Shown in pieces: positions 34,039 through 43,652 of a DNA stretch of 64,000 nucleotides. Below the pieces are notes generated by a model. The model was not told the DNA's origin. It saw only the letters and a list, made by a program, of their open reading frames with translations, and did no database searches. This stretch comes from Acidobacteriota bacterium (lineage in GTDB: Bacteria; Acidobacteriota; Terriglobia; Terriglobales; Acidobacteriaceae). The translations under genes and the position numbers were made by a program. How positions within the stretch are numbered: the stretch's first letter is position 1; each line of letters starts with the position of its first letter. The stretch covers positions 124,001 to 188,000 of the forward strand of contig PJLO01000007.1 in NCBI GenBank assembly GCA_003010405.1, given 5' to 3'.

Positions 34039-36342
34039 ATGGGGACCACTCCTGACAAATTGAATTCCGCTCTGCCGGCTTCCGGCAAACGTCCGGCTAT
34101 CAAGGTGTTTGTAGCCACCACGGTGATGCTGAGCTTCATCTCCTTCTGGCGGGCTGCGGCCATCGTGCTCAGCGATTTAGCTTCATCGGCCTACTATGTG
34201 GGCGGCGATGTCGAGAACGTGATCGGCAAGAGTGCACCCTGGTTTGTACTGGCCGTCATGCTTTTCAGCTACGCCGTGCGCTCGCTCTATATCGAATCCA
34301 GCAGCATGTTTGTGCGGGGCGGCGTTTATCGAGTGGTAAAGGAAGCTATGGGCAGTTCGCTGGCCAAGCTGTCAGTAAGCGCCCTGCTATTTGATTACGT
34401 TCTGACTGGACCTATCAGCGCGGTTTCAGCCGGACAGTACCTGGCGGGATTTTTGACAGATTTCTCGGCCAGGCTCGGTCATCCTGTGGTCCTGTCAGGT
34501 TGGCGCGGTAACTACTTTGCCGCTGCGTTTGGCGTTCTGGTAACAATTTATTTCTGGTGGAAGAACATTCAGGGAATGCACGAGTCCAGCGAAAAGGCCT
34601 TGCGCATTATGCAGATCACCACAGTGATGGTGGTGATCCTGATCGTCTGGTGTTTGGTCACGCTTGCGCTACATCCCGAAACCCGTCACCTGCCGCCGAT
34701 GCCGACCCACCACTCGTTCATGGCCGCCAATGAGGCATCGCATGGTGACACGCTGGGCTGGCTGGTGCACATGCCCCTGCTCACCATGTTGCCCTTTGTA
34801 CTGATGCTGGTTGGCTTCGGTCATTCGGTGCTGGCTATGTCCGGCGAGGAGACGCTGGCGCAGGTCAATCGCGAAATTGAATATCCCAAGCTGAAGAACC
34901 TGGAGAAGGCCGGTGCGGTCATCTTTCTCTACAGCTTGTTATTCACTTCACTGGTTTCGTTCTTCGCTGTAATGATCATCCCGGACAGTAAGCGTCCGGA
35001 GTACTTCGCCAACCTGATCAGCGGTTTGGCAATGTACATGGCCGGACCGTATAACCTGCGGCTAATTTTCCAGGGCTTCGTGGTGCTGGTCGGCGTACTG
35101 ATCTTGTCGGGCGCGGTGAACACGGCGATCGTGGGCGCCAACGGCGTGCTGAACCGCCTCAGCGAAGATGGCGTGCTGACGTCGTGGTTCCGCAAACCTC
35201 ACGGCAAATATGGAACCTCGCACCGGCTGATCAATCTGATCGCATTTCTGCAATGCTTTACGATTATCGCCTGTCGCGGAAACGTCTATCTGCTGGCCGC
35301 GCTCTATGCGTTCGGCGTCATCTGGAGCTTCGCTTTGAAGTCGCTGGCGGTTTTCGTGCTGCGCTTCACGGAGCCGGGTAAACGCGAATTCCGGGTGCCG
35401 GGGAACATCAACATTGGTTCTGTGGAACTGCCCATCGGGCTGGCGCTGATTACGCTGCTGTTGTTTTCCACCGCGCTGATCAACCTTATGACCAAGCCAC
35501 TGGCGACCATTGCCGGCGTAAGCTTTTCGGCTCTGCTGTTTGGCATCTTCACGGTCTCAGAGAAGATCATGCACAAGCAGCGCGGCGAACATCATGAGAT
35601 GCGCGAGGAGTTCCGGATCGCCGAACAGCCGCTCATCAACCGCGATGAGATGAAGGTCCGGCCAGGCAACATACTGGTAGCAATCCGCGATCCCCGTAAT
35701 CTCTATTATCTCGAAGACCTGCTAAAGAACACCGATATCACGCGGCAGGACGTCGTGGTGATGACGGCACGGATCTACCATCGTGAACCGAGCTTCAGCG
35801 GCAGCGCGAGCTATGACAGCGAGGAGTTGTTTGAAGAGTACGAGCAGAAGCTGTTTACGAGGGTTGTGGAAGTGGCCGAAAAGCAGGGTAAGCATGTTTC
35901 GCTGATGGTGGTTCCTTCGGCCAATGTCTTCGACGCCATTGTGCAGACGGCGGTGCGGCTGGAGTCGTCGCGCATTGTCTGTGGCCTCTCCAACCGCCTT
36001 ACGCTCGATGAACAGGGCAAACGGACCGGCGATGCATGGGAGCGGCTGCCGGAGCCACGCCCGAACCTTTCGCTGGAAATCTGCTCGCCCGACCACACCA
36101 CGCAGGAGTTCTACCTCGGCCCGCACACTCCTCGGTTGCGTGACCAGGATGTCGAGCTGCTCCACAGAATTTGGCTGGAACTAAGCGAGGACCCGGAGTT
36201 TGCTTCCTTGCACCACTATCACATCGTGGGCATGTCGCTGGAGCGCCTGTATGAACGTCTGCATGGGGCTCAGCGCGAAGAGTTCCTCGCTCTGCTTCGG
36301 AAGGAACTGCACAAATCGGATGAGGACGGCGAAGAAAGCTAA
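34039..36342 (+). CDS. APC-superfamily amino-acid permease with C-terminal USP-like domain
   Basis: 767 residues. About twelve membrane helices occupy residues 25-520, with MFVRGGVYRVVKEAMGS and FGHSVLAMSGEETLAQVNREI as APC signatures. The C-terminal ~220 residues are cytoplasmic: NILVAIRDPRNLYYLEDLL opens a universal-stress-protein-like fold (VVVMTARIYH, VSLMVVPSANVFDAIVQTAVRL). Such permeases are suspected to be controlled by nucleotide binding. The substrate (amino acid or K+) is unresolved. A bidirectional terminator follows. Confidence 0.86.
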   Translation: MGTTPDKLNSALPASGKRPAIKVFVATTVMLSFISFWRAAAIVLSDLASSAYYVGGDVENVIGKSAPWFVLAVMLFSYAVRSLYIESSSMFVRGGVYRVVKEAMGSSLAKLSVSALLFDYVLTGPISAVSAGQYLAGFLTDFSARLGHPVVLSGWRGNYFAAAFGVLVTIYFWWKNIQGMHESSEKALRIMQITTVMVVILIVWCLVTLALHPETRHLPPMPTHHSFMAANEASHGDTLGWLVHMPLLTMLPFVLMLVGFGHSVLAMSGEETLAQVNREIEYPKLKNLEKAGAVIFLYSLLFTSLVSFFAVMIIPDSKRPEYFANLISGLAMYMAGPYNLRLIFQGFVVLVGVLILSGAVNTAIVGANGVLNRLSEDGVLTSWFRKPHGKYGTSHRLINLIAFLQCFTIIACRGNVYLLAALYAFGVIWSFALKSLAVFVLRFTEPGKREFRVPGNINIGSVELPIGLALITLLLFSTALINLMTKPLATIAGVSFSALLFGIFTVSEKIMHKQRGEHHEMREEFRIAEQPLINRDEMKVRPGNILVAIRDPRNLYYLEDLLKNTDITRQDVVVMTARIYHREPSFSGSASYDSEELFEEYEQKLFTRVVEVAEKQGKHVSLMVVPSANVFDAIVQTAVRLESSRIVCGLSNRLTLDEQGKRTGDAWERLPEPRPNLSLEICSPDHTTQEFYLGPHTPRLRDQDVELLHRIWLELSEDPEFASLHHYHIVGMSLERLYERLHGAQREEFLALLRKELHKSDEDGEES

Positions 36343-36359
36343 ATCGCGAGATTGTTTTT

Positions 36360-36399
36360 GAACAAAGCAGCGCGGCCCACGGGCCGCGCTGCTTTGTTT
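36360..36399. terminator. Bidirectional terminator
   Basis: Near-perfect palindrome AACAAAGCAGCGCGGCCC and its complement around a two-base centre (36379-36380), with A-rich and T-rich ends on the two sides. It separates the convergent permease and RDD-protein genes and can stop transcription from either side. Confidence 0.9.
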
Positions 36400-36415
36400 C
36401 AACTATAAAAAGAAG

Positions 36416-37609
36416 CTACTCGGTGGTCGGGAAGGTTTGCGAAACGCGATCGTGCCAGCAGAGCGTATCCTCATCCACCATTGCCCAGAGGAAACCAAGA
36501 GCTATCGAAACAAACGAAATGAATACGTAACGCGCCCGTCTGCGGCGCTCATCCCACTGCGGTACCCGACCATCGAAGGTGCTCAGGCGAATGCCCCTCA
36601 TGCTCATGCCAGGGGTCTTTCCGGCGTAGAGCAGGAACAGATGCTGATACACAGTCCAAAACAGCAGCGTCGCCGCGCCTAATCCCATCCAGAAGGGCTT
36701 AGCGTGCGGGATGTCTGGCAGGGCGTAACAGGCCATTCCTGCAAAGATCAGGCCAGCCGCCGCTACTACGGCTAAATCGGTAAGGGAAGCTACTACACGC
36801 TCAGAGATCAGTGCTACACGCAAGGGCACTTCGATTGCGGGCACGTGAAAATCCCCGGTCTCCTCGTCCTCGTCATCGATGTCCAATCGAATTTGAGGGA
36901 ATAGTGGAACCTGAAAGGCGGGCATGATGTCCTCGGGCACTTCGAGGATGCGTGGACGATTGTGCATCGGCTCGGCCAGTTCGTCGCGCGAGGGCAGCGG
37001 TACCAGCGGCGGCTCCAGTGCTGGGCGCGGGAAGACGATCACATTCCCTTGCGGAAGCACGGCAGGCGGCGGGGTGGTCTCTACAGCGAGCGAAAGTGAT
37101 TCGGCTTTCGGCTCAGGCTCTGGTTCAGCAATGCGACAGCGCTCCAGGAAAGAATCTTCGGCGACGGCTGGCTGGATCTCCAGATCGAAATCCACGTCAT
37201 CGAAGGCTTCAGAGCGTGTTTTGCCAATGGACTCCACATCGCTCTCAACTTCGAGTTCAGGCACATGCTCCTCAATGGCTACCGTAGCTCCGAGGTTCAC
37301 GGCTGGCCTTAGCGCCATCGACTCGGCATTCAGACGCCGGTAATAGTTCGTATCGAAGAGGTTGCGCCGGACATACAGACCGCAGGGTTCCGCTGCCGGC
37401 TTTTCGAGGTTCGAAGCACCAGGACTCGGGGTCCCAAGGTTTTTCCTCTCGGCAGCGCGACTTGCATCGGGAGCAGGAGAGTCTTTTTCCTCGTGTTTAC
37501 GGCCGCGATAGCTGTTGACACGTGAAGCGACCTCGGCGCGCCAACTCTGGCCAGTGTGATTTGTCTGATTTTTTACAAAGCGGGATTCAGTCGGCTCGGC
37601 TGAATGCAT
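36416..37609 (-). CDS. RDD-family membrane protein with long disordered N-terminus
   Basis: 397 residues from MHSAEPTESRFVKNQ (an upstream ATG would add 16). Residues 1-255 are low-complexity and acidic, rich in Glu/Pro/Ser. The C-terminal ~140 residues form an RDD domain: ISERVVASLTDLAVVAAAGL, YAGKTPGMSMRGIRL and WHDRVSQT, with about three membrane helices. Function of RDD proteins is mostly unknown, though some act in ion transport. The long acidic N-terminus is unusual for the family. It shares an intergenic region with divergent lptD. Confidence 0.8.
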   Translation of the reverse strand: MHSAEPTESRFVKNQTNHTGQSWRAEVASRVNSYRGRKHEEKDSPAPDASRAAERKNLGTPSPGASNLEKPAAEPCGLYVRRNLFDTNYYRRLNAESMALRPAVNLGATVAIEEHVPELEVESDVESIGKTRSEAFDDVDFDLEIQPAVAEDSFLERCRIAEPEPEPKAESLSLAVETTPPPAVLPQGNVIVFPRPALEPPLVPLPSRDELAEPMHNRPRILEVPEDIMPAFQVPLFPQIRLDIDDEDEETGDFHVPAIEVPLRVALISERVVASLTDLAVVAAAGLIFAGMACYALPDIPHAKPFWMGLGAATLLFWTVYQHLFLLYAGKTPGMSMRGIRLSTFDGRVPQWDERRRRARYVFISFVSIALGFLWAMVDEDTLCWHDRVSQTFPTTE

Positions 37610-37888
37610 TCTTGCCCTCGCGTCCGCAGATGAAGTGGATACACCACAACCTATCACATCTTTTCGGTGTGGGGAGCGAGCCGCGCGAAAGTTGCATACG
37701 CGCGGCTATGGAGGGCGCGGACGCGTGCGCCATACCGCAATGCGGACAGTCCATGATCGGATTGTGAGATTACCAGAGCAGCGAGGGTAAATTTTGGATC
37801 GTTACACTTTGTGGCAGACGGTTGCGCGTGCTACCTTGCAACCAAGCCTTAAAATCGTAAACGAAATGAACCAGGGAAACGCATCCTG

Positions 37889-40333
37889 ATGACCCTTCGC
37901 ACTTTGAGATGTATCACAGTCACGTTTGTAAGTCACCTGCTGTTGACTTCCCTGGCATTTACCACTCAGCTTCCCAGGCTCTCATCTTCCGGCGACGCGT
38001 CCACGCTGCCGCTGCGTGAGGTCACAATCAAAGCTCGGCAACAGGAGAAGCAGGGCGACGTATACAAACTGGACGGCGATGTGGAGATCTTGTTTCAGAG
38101 CTATGTCATGCGCGCCGAACACGTTACCTACAACGATGTCAGCGGCGCGGTGGAAGCTACCGGAAGAGTTGTCTTTGACGGCGGCCCGCACGATGCCCAT
38201 CTCACCGCGGCACGCGCAATCTACAACATAAAAAACGAGACAGGCACGTTCTATGACGTTTTCGGCACATTTGGAGCCGTGGTGCGTGGCCGTAGTGTCG
38301 TCCTGACAACGAGCAATCCATTCGTCATTGTGGGCAGAGAGGTGCGCAAGGTCAGTCGCAACCGCTACATTGTTATGAACGGCAGTATCACCTCCTGCGC
38401 CGAGCCGACGCCAACCTGGACCTTCAATGCAGAAAAAATCGACCTGGTGACCGGAGCGGACGCCAAGCTTTATCACTCAACGTTCCGTTTAATGAAGCTG
38501 CCGATTTTCTATTTTCCCTATACCCAGGCGCCGGCCAGCGGGATGTCCCGCACGTCAGGATTTCTCCTTCCCACCGTCGGGCAGTCTTCCACCAAGGGTT
38601 TTATCATCGGCGATTCAGTTTACTGGGCGATCAACCGTTCTGCCGATCTTACAGTTGGCGCAGAATACTTTTCTTCGCGCGGCTGGAGTCAGACGGCGCA
38701 GTTTCGCGCGCGGCCTTCGCAAAACAGCTCGGTTGAATTTCATTATTTTGGTGTGCATGATCGCGGAGCGCCAGTTACCGGGCAGGATCAGGGTGGCCAA
38801 GACGTACGCTTAATCGGCGAAGTCAACGGCGATCACTGGCGCGCGTCGGCCAATATCGACTATCTCAGCTCATATCTGTTCAGGCAGGCCTGGGCGGAAA
38901 CCTACACACAGGCGGTGGACTCCGAGGTGAAGTCCGTCGCTTACTTTTCGCACAATCGCGCGGGCATCTCGCTGAATGGAAGCGCCGAGCGATACCAGAA
39001 TTTCTTTCAGAATCAGAGTGCTACCGTCTTCGATCAGGTCAGGATCCTTCATTTGCCAGTGGTGGAGGCCAACGTCCTGGAGCGCGCAATTTCTTCCACG
39101 CCGTTTCGGTGGGGAGTAGATGCAAGCGGGGCCGGTTTGCAACGAAGCGAGCCCGGTTTCGTCACGGCGGACCTGGTGGGGCGTCTCGACCTCCGTCCCC
39201 GGATTGCGCTGCCATTGCAATGGAAGGGATGGGATCTTCGTCCGGAACTTGCCTTGCACGAGACGCTTTATACGCAGCAGGTCGGCCAATCTTTGATCAA
39301 TCCACTTGGGGTAGCGAGAGGCACCTCGATGAACCGCCGTGACCTCGAAGCAGCGATCGAGTTACGTCCGCCTGTGCTGGAAAAGGTCTTCGATTCGAAA
39401 ATTTTTGGCCAGCGTCTCAAGCACGTGATTGAGCCTGTTTTCACTTATCGTTTCACCACGGGAATAGACCGGTTCCATGAAATTATTCGTTTCGACGCGA
39501 CCGACATTCTGACCAACACCAGTGAACTCGAATACGACATTATCCAGCGTTTGTATGGCCGTCGGCGCAATACCCGTCGTAAACCGGAATGCGAGTCTCC
39601 CTCTTCGGCTCCCTCGGCGGCATCCACCGACCGGACAGGAAGAACTCAGACCCATATTCCCGGTATGAGCGTTGCGCGCCCGCGCTGCGAGGACGAGAGC
39701 AATACCACGCGCGAACTGTTGACCTGGGAAGTGAAGCAGAAGTACTTCTACGACAGGTCGTTTGGCGGCGCGCTCGTGCAGGGCCGCCGCAACGTCTTTC
39801 TGACCACGGTCGATCTGACGGGCATCGCGTTCCTGGACACTCCGCGAAGCTGGAGCCCGGTGGTGAGCAAGTTGCGAGTGCAGACCTCGGCCAATACCGA
39901 CGTGCAATGGCAGCTTGATTACGATTCCGTCCGGGGTCGCGTCAACTCCAGCGCTGTTTTCCTCGAATATCGCACTGGCGAGTACTTCTTCGGCGGCAGC
40001 CAGGTGTATTTCCATCAACCCGCCAACTCGGTTACGGTAACCTTCAGCGACGCACCGCTAGTCTTTAACCAGTTTCGCGGTCTGATCGGTTACGGACATC
40101 CCAATAAGCGAGGCTTTTCGGGAGGATTCAGCGCAAGCTTCGATCAGAACCGCGACTTTCTGCAGTACGTTGCGGCGCAGACCAGTTACAACAGTGACTG
40201 TTGTGGCTTGAGCTTCGAATACCGGCACATCGTGCTGCCTGGCGTGCGTAATGAAAATCAATATCGCTTTGCCTTTACGCTGGCGAACATCGGCACCTTT
40301 GGAAACATGCGCAAGCAGGAGAGGCTGTACTAA
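37889..40333 (+). CDS. lptD: LPS-assembly outer-membrane protein LptD
   Basis: 814 residues with a signal peptide (VTFVSHLLLTSLAFTTQ). The N-terminal OstA/LptA-like jellyroll (EVTIKARQQEKQGDVYKLDGDVEI, in parts) receives LPS, and a large barrel follows (FYFPYTQAPASGMSRTSGFLLP, EPVFTYRFTTG, YDSVRGRVNSSAVFLEYRTG). It inserts LPS in the outer leaflet. A loop at about 570-620 is rich in Arg/Ser/Thr with two cysteines and could be disordered or disulfide-linked. It starts opposite to the RDD gene. Confidence 0.92.
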   Translation: MTLRTLRCITVTFVSHLLLTSLAFTTQLPRLSSSGDASTLPLREVTIKARQQEKQGDVYKLDGDVEILFQSYVMRAEHVTYNDVSGAVEATGRVVFDGGPHDAHLTAARAIYNIKNETGTFYDVFGTFGAVVRGRSVVLTTSNPFVIVGREVRKVSRNRYIVMNGSITSCAEPTPTWTFNAEKIDLVTGADAKLYHSTFRLMKLPIFYFPYTQAPASGMSRTSGFLLPTVGQSSTKGFIIGDSVYWAINRSADLTVGAEYFSSRGWSQTAQFRARPSQNSSVEFHYFGVHDRGAPVTGQDQGGQDVRLIGEVNGDHWRASANIDYLSSYLFRQAWAETYTQAVDSEVKSVAYFSHNRAGISLNGSAERYQNFFQNQSATVFDQVRILHLPVVEANVLERAISSTPFRWGVDASGAGLQRSEPGFVTADLVGRLDLRPRIALPLQWKGWDLRPELALHETLYTQQVGQSLINPLGVARGTSMNRRDLEAAIELRPPVLEKVFDSKIFGQRLKHVIEPVFTYRFTTGIDRFHEIIRFDATDILTNTSELEYDIIQRLYGRRRNTRRKPECESPSSAPSAASTDRTGRTQTHIPGMSVARPRCEDESNTTRELLTWEVKQKYFYDRSFGGALVQGRRNVFLTTVDLTGIAFLDTPRSWSPVVSKLRVQTSANTDVQWQLDYDSVRGRVNSSAVFLEYRTGEYFFGGSQVYFHQPANSVTVTFSDAPLVFNQFRGLIGYGHPNKRGFSGGFSASFDQNRDFLQYVAAQTSYNSDCCGLSFEYRHIVLPGVRNENQYRFAFTLANIGTFGNMRKQERLY

Positions 40334-40479
40334 GAATCGAGTCGTTGTCTTTCCAGGCAGGGAAGAGGATCGCCCGGGTTGAAGGGCGGGGGAATCGCGC
40401 GCCGTTGAAGCTTCAACTATTGGGGAGCCCATTTCCCAGTGCAGAGCTGTGTCGATTTCTGTTACGCTGAACCGTTCCG

Positions 40480-41577
40480 ATGACAAAGAAAATCATCCTG
40501 CTCGCCGTCTGCTGTTGTGTGCTCGCCCTGGGTGTAGGTTGCGCCGCGCCGGGCGCGCCTCAACCACCATCATTGCGCCTTGCTTTGGCGGTGGATAATC
40601 TGTCGGCTGTTCGCAAGGGCAATCGTGTCGTCCTCACCTGGTCGCCGCCCACGGAAACGACCGACCACCAGTTGATACGCTGGCCCACTACAACCCGCAT
40701 CTGTCGCGTGCTCAACCAGTTTCCCGTAAACGCCTGCGGTGAGGTGGTGAAGGAGATCGATAGCGGTGACCTAGCCTCAGTAGCTCCGGGAGCGCGCCGT
40801 CCTGTAGTTTCGTTCGAGGACGTGCTGCCGAGTGCATTGATCTCCGCCCAGGAGCAGGCGACCTATGCGATTGAAGTGGTGAACCAGCGCGGGCGTTCCG
40901 CCGGACTCTCGAACCAGGTTCGCATTCCCCTGGCGCCGACTGCGCCTCCGCCCACCGGATTCCACATTAAGCTCGACGCTCAAGGACCGCTGCTTCTTTG
41001 GAACGCTTCATCCACCCCCCCGGCAGCTTCGGGAATATCGTATGGGCTCCGCATTTATCGGCGAACACGGGGAAAAGGCGAGTTTGGGATCATAAGCGAG
41101 CGGCCTTACCGTTCCGGCGAGAACGAAGTTCGCGACAGCAGTTTTGAGTGGGAGCAGGAGTACGATTACAAGCTTGCTCCCGTGACCGTGCTCACATTGC
41201 CTGGCCGACCCGCCGACGAAGTGGAGGGCGGTGATACCGAAGTTGTGCATCTTGTGGCACATGATGTTTTCCCGCCTGCCGTTCCCAGCGGGGCGCAAGC
41301 GGTTTTCAGCAGCGTAGGTCAAAAGCCGTTTATCGATCTCACCTGGGCGCCAAACACGGAGAGTGATCTGGCCGGATATGTCGTTTATCGCCGCACTGCC
41401 AGATCCGCATTTGTGGTCGTTTCAGGCGCTACACTGCTGAAAGCTCCGGCATGGCGCGATACTGACGTTCACCGCGGAGAGAAGTACTACTACACCGTCG
41501 TGGCCATCGACTTACGCGGTAATAGAAGCGCGCAATCGACACCGGCCGAAGAATCGGTGCCTTTGGAGGTTCGATGA
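40480..41577 (+). CDS. Lipoprotein with fibronectin type III-like domains
   Basis: 365 residues. Lipobox LGVGC at about residues 17-21 predicts lipid anchoring. Two or three Fn3-like beta-sandwiches follow: RVVLTWSPPTETTDHQLIRW, PPTGFHIKLDAQGPLLLWNAS and FIDLTWAPNTESDLAGYVVYRR with YYYTVVAIDLRGNRS. Such domains usually mediate surface binding. The ATGA overlap with the next gene ties it to the FAH-family hydrolase, an odd pairing of a surface lipoprotein and a cytosolic enzyme. Confidence 0.82.
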   Translation: MTKKIILLAVCCCVLALGVGCAAPGAPQPPSLRLALAVDNLSAVRKGNRVVLTWSPPTETTDHQLIRWPTTTRICRVLNQFPVNACGEVVKEIDSGDLASVAPGARRPVVSFEDVLPSALISAQEQATYAIEVVNQRGRSAGLSNQVRIPLAPTAPPPTGFHIKLDAQGPLLLWNASSTPPAASGISYGLRIYRRTRGKGEFGIISERPYRSGENEVRDSSFEWEQEYDYKLAPVTVLTLPGRPADEVEGGDTEVVHLVAHDVFPPAVPSGAQAVFSSVGQKPFIDLTWAPNTESDLAGYVVYRRTARSAFVVVSGATLLKAPAWRDTDVHRGEKYYYTVVAIDLRGNRSAQSTPAEESVPLEVR

Positions 41578-42404
41578 AGTTTTGTCGTTTTCTTGGAATG
41601 GATGGATCCCGCTTTGGTCTCGTGGAGACTCGCGATGGGAAGGACTTTATCGTCAGCGAGCTGGGTAGCCCGCAAATGCAGGTCAGCGGGGCAGGTGTGC
41701 CGGAACAGATCGTGCTGCCCGAAATCGGCTCCGGAAAGGCGATCGAAGAACCGTTTCCCCTCGAAAGAGCCAAGCTGCTGATTCCGTTTCCGATTGTCAG
41801 CAAGATTATGTGTGTTGGACGCAATTATGCCGCGCACGTTCGCGAACTTGATCATGAGATGCCGGCCGAGCCGCTGATCTTCAGCAAACCACCCTCGGCG
41901 CTGCTCGCCCCGGGAGGCCAGATCATTCGGCCCAGGCTGAGCCAGCGCGTCGACTATGAGGGCGAACTCGGCGTCCTGATCGGGCGTCGTTGCCACAAAA
42001 TGAAAGACGGCGAAAGCGCGAAGGATTACATTCTTGGCTACACCATCGTCAATGATGTGACGGCGCGCGACCTGCAGAACCGCGATGGCCAGTGGACGCG
42101 CAGCAAGGGCTTCGACACCTTCTGCCCCTTTGGCCCCATCATCAGCACCGAACTCGATCCGTGGAGCGGCGTTAAAGTACAGACCCGCGTTAATGGGGAG
42201 TTGCGCCAGGACGGTGACACCCGCGACATGATGTTCTCAATCGATCGCATCCTCCATCACATTTCGCAGTTCTGCACGCTGCTGCCCGGAGATCTAGTCG
42301 CTACCGGCACGCCGGAGGGCGTTGGTCCACTGCAACCTGGAGATGTCGTCGAGATTTCCGTCGAAGGCATCGGCACATTGCGCAACTCAGTGGTGAATGA
42401 GTAA
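41574..42404 (+). CDS. Fumarylacetoacetate hydrolase-family protein
   Basis: 276 residues. Metal-dependent C-C bond hydrolase or decarboxylase of the FAH fold. Family features: VGRNYAAHVRELDHEMP, YEGELGVLIGRRC, NDVTARDLQNRDGQWTRSKGFDTFCP (in parts) and GTPEGVGPLQPGD, with the metal-binding glutamates in the YEGELG region. Likely substrate is a 2-oxo diacid of aromatic breakdown, but that is inferred. It is translationally coupled to the lipoprotein gene by ATGA. Confidence 0.9.
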   Translation: MKFCRFLGMDGSRFGLVETRDGKDFIVSELGSPQMQVSGAGVPEQIVLPEIGSGKAIEEPFPLERAKLLIPFPIVSKIMCVGRNYAAHVRELDHEMPAEPLIFSKPPSALLAPGGQIIRPRLSQRVDYEGELGVLIGRRCHKMKDGESAKDYILGYTIVNDVTARDLQNRDGQWTRSKGFDTFCPFGPIISTELDPWSGVKVQTRVNGELRQDGDTRDMMFSIDRILHHISQFCTLLPGDLVATGTPEGVGPLQPGDVVEISVEGIGTLRNSVVNE

Positions 42405-42516
42405 CTCAGCGCGGGCCTTCGCGGGCTCGCGCTTTACTGCCCTTCTGCAGCCAGCTCGGGTTTCGTAGTAAAGTTAAAAACGAGCGGCTTGCAGCATTCA
42501 CCGGCCCACATTTTCC

Positions 42517-42906
42517 ATGAACCTGTTTCGGATTTACGCGCTCACCGGCGCGATTGCGATCGGCGCCGCCAGCTCTCTGCTATGGGTCTGCAGACGCAGG
42601 AAAGACCCTGAACAGCGTGAGATTCTGCGCCGCCGACGCCTCAGCACGGAGGGCCGTATCACAGACGGGAACGTGGTCGACGTGCAGGAATTCGATTCCG
42701 ATACTAATCACTCGGTGCAGTTGGTCGTCTACACCTACGATGTGGCCGGAGTTCAATACCAGTGCTCACAGGACGTCACTCACCTGCGCCAATTTCTTGA
42801 TCTTCACTCCTGCCGTATCGGCGTTATCGCTAGCGTCAAGTACGATCCACGCAATCCTGCCGACTCGATTGTTGTCGCGGAGAACTGGTGTGGACTTCGT
42901 ATCTAA
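42517..42906 (+). CDS. Small membrane-anchored DUF3592-like protein
   Basis: 129 residues. One N-terminal membrane helix (YALTGAIAIGAASSLLWV), then a basic stretch and a beta-rich domain with YTYDVAGVQYQCSQDV and VKYDPRNPADSIVV, the pattern of DUF3592. The domain is of unknown function. It stands alone on the plus strand. Confidence 0.65.
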   Translation: MNLFRIYALTGAIAIGAASSLLWVCRRRKDPEQREILRRRRLSTEGRITDGNVVDVQEFDSDTNHSVQLVVYTYDVAGVQYQCSQDVTHLRQFLDLHSCRIGVIASVKYDPRNPADSIVVAENWCGLRI

Positions 42907-43084
42907 GAATTCTTTGTTCATGGGCACAGCTTTTTTATCAGCACTTCGCATGAGTGACTGCCAATCTTTGTAGCAACGAACCTTCTGCCTTGCATTGCAA
43001 TCCAACTCGTATTAAGAAACGTGACAAGCGTATCGGCGGTATGCATTCCGGGGCGAAAGCATACCGTTGAAAAGGATGGCAGCT

Positions 43085-43639
43085 ATGGGAGAGATCAGCG
43101 ACCGGCATCCGTTGCGTCTGCTTTTGTCGGAGCAGATCGCGCGGCACTTCGACCTCGAAGTGGGCCTGCGCGACGAAGAGATCTGGGACTACCTTACCAA
43201 CCTGCTCACGGAATTCTGTGATGCACACAAGCTTTACGGATTGAAGAACGCGGAGGGCCGCTCGCTTGACGACGTAGGAGAGATGCTGCTTGAAAGTGAC
43301 CCGATCTATGGGCCGGCAGCTTCGTTCGATCGCGAGCGCGAGGTACGCAAGCACATCGGAGACTTCACGTTATTTTTCAGCGGAATGTTTCCCGAGTCGG
43401 TCAACCGCTTCCGTCTGCGCCGCCAGAGGCTGGAGAATCTGATCGACTTCGTTCACGCCGGCAAGGAGAGCTACTTCATCGTCAGCCAGTTCGACCAAAT
43501 GGAGTACCGGAAGGTCGCTCCACTTTTTGGACGCCTTTCGCGAAATTTTGAAACCTGCGTCTTCGGTCTGAACCTTGTCCACAAGGAGCTGATACAGATG
43601 CAGTACTCGCTGTACCGTCCTGAAGATCTGTTAATGTAA
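43085..43639 (+). CDS. Conserved hypothetical soluble protein
   Basis: 184 residues from MGEISDRHPLRLLLSEQIARHF, the start with an AAGGA Shine-Dalgarno sequence eight bases upstream. TTG and ATG starts at 43067 and 43076 are possible. The protein is all-helical and charged, with no signal or membrane segment (GLRDEEIWDYLTNLLTEFCDAH, RKHIGDFTLFFSGMFPESVNRF). I recall similar proteins in acidobacteria but no named family. It converges tail to tail on rsmD. Confidence 0.7.
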   Translation: MGEISDRHPLRLLLSEQIARHFDLEVGLRDEEIWDYLTNLLTEFCDAHKLYGLKNAEGRSLDDVGEMLLESDPIYGPAASFDREREVRKHIGDFTLFFSGMFPESVNRFRLRRQRLENLIDFVHAGKESYFIVSQFDQMEYRKVAPLFGRLSRNFETCVFGLNLVHKELIQMQYSLYRPEDLLM

Positions 43640-43652
43640 CGACCAGCACCCG

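Noticed and set aside
37541..37555. Single family B half-site (CCAACTCTGG) inside the RDD-protein gene
   Set aside because: Only one arm is present and it lies in coding sequence, so it is most likely chance.
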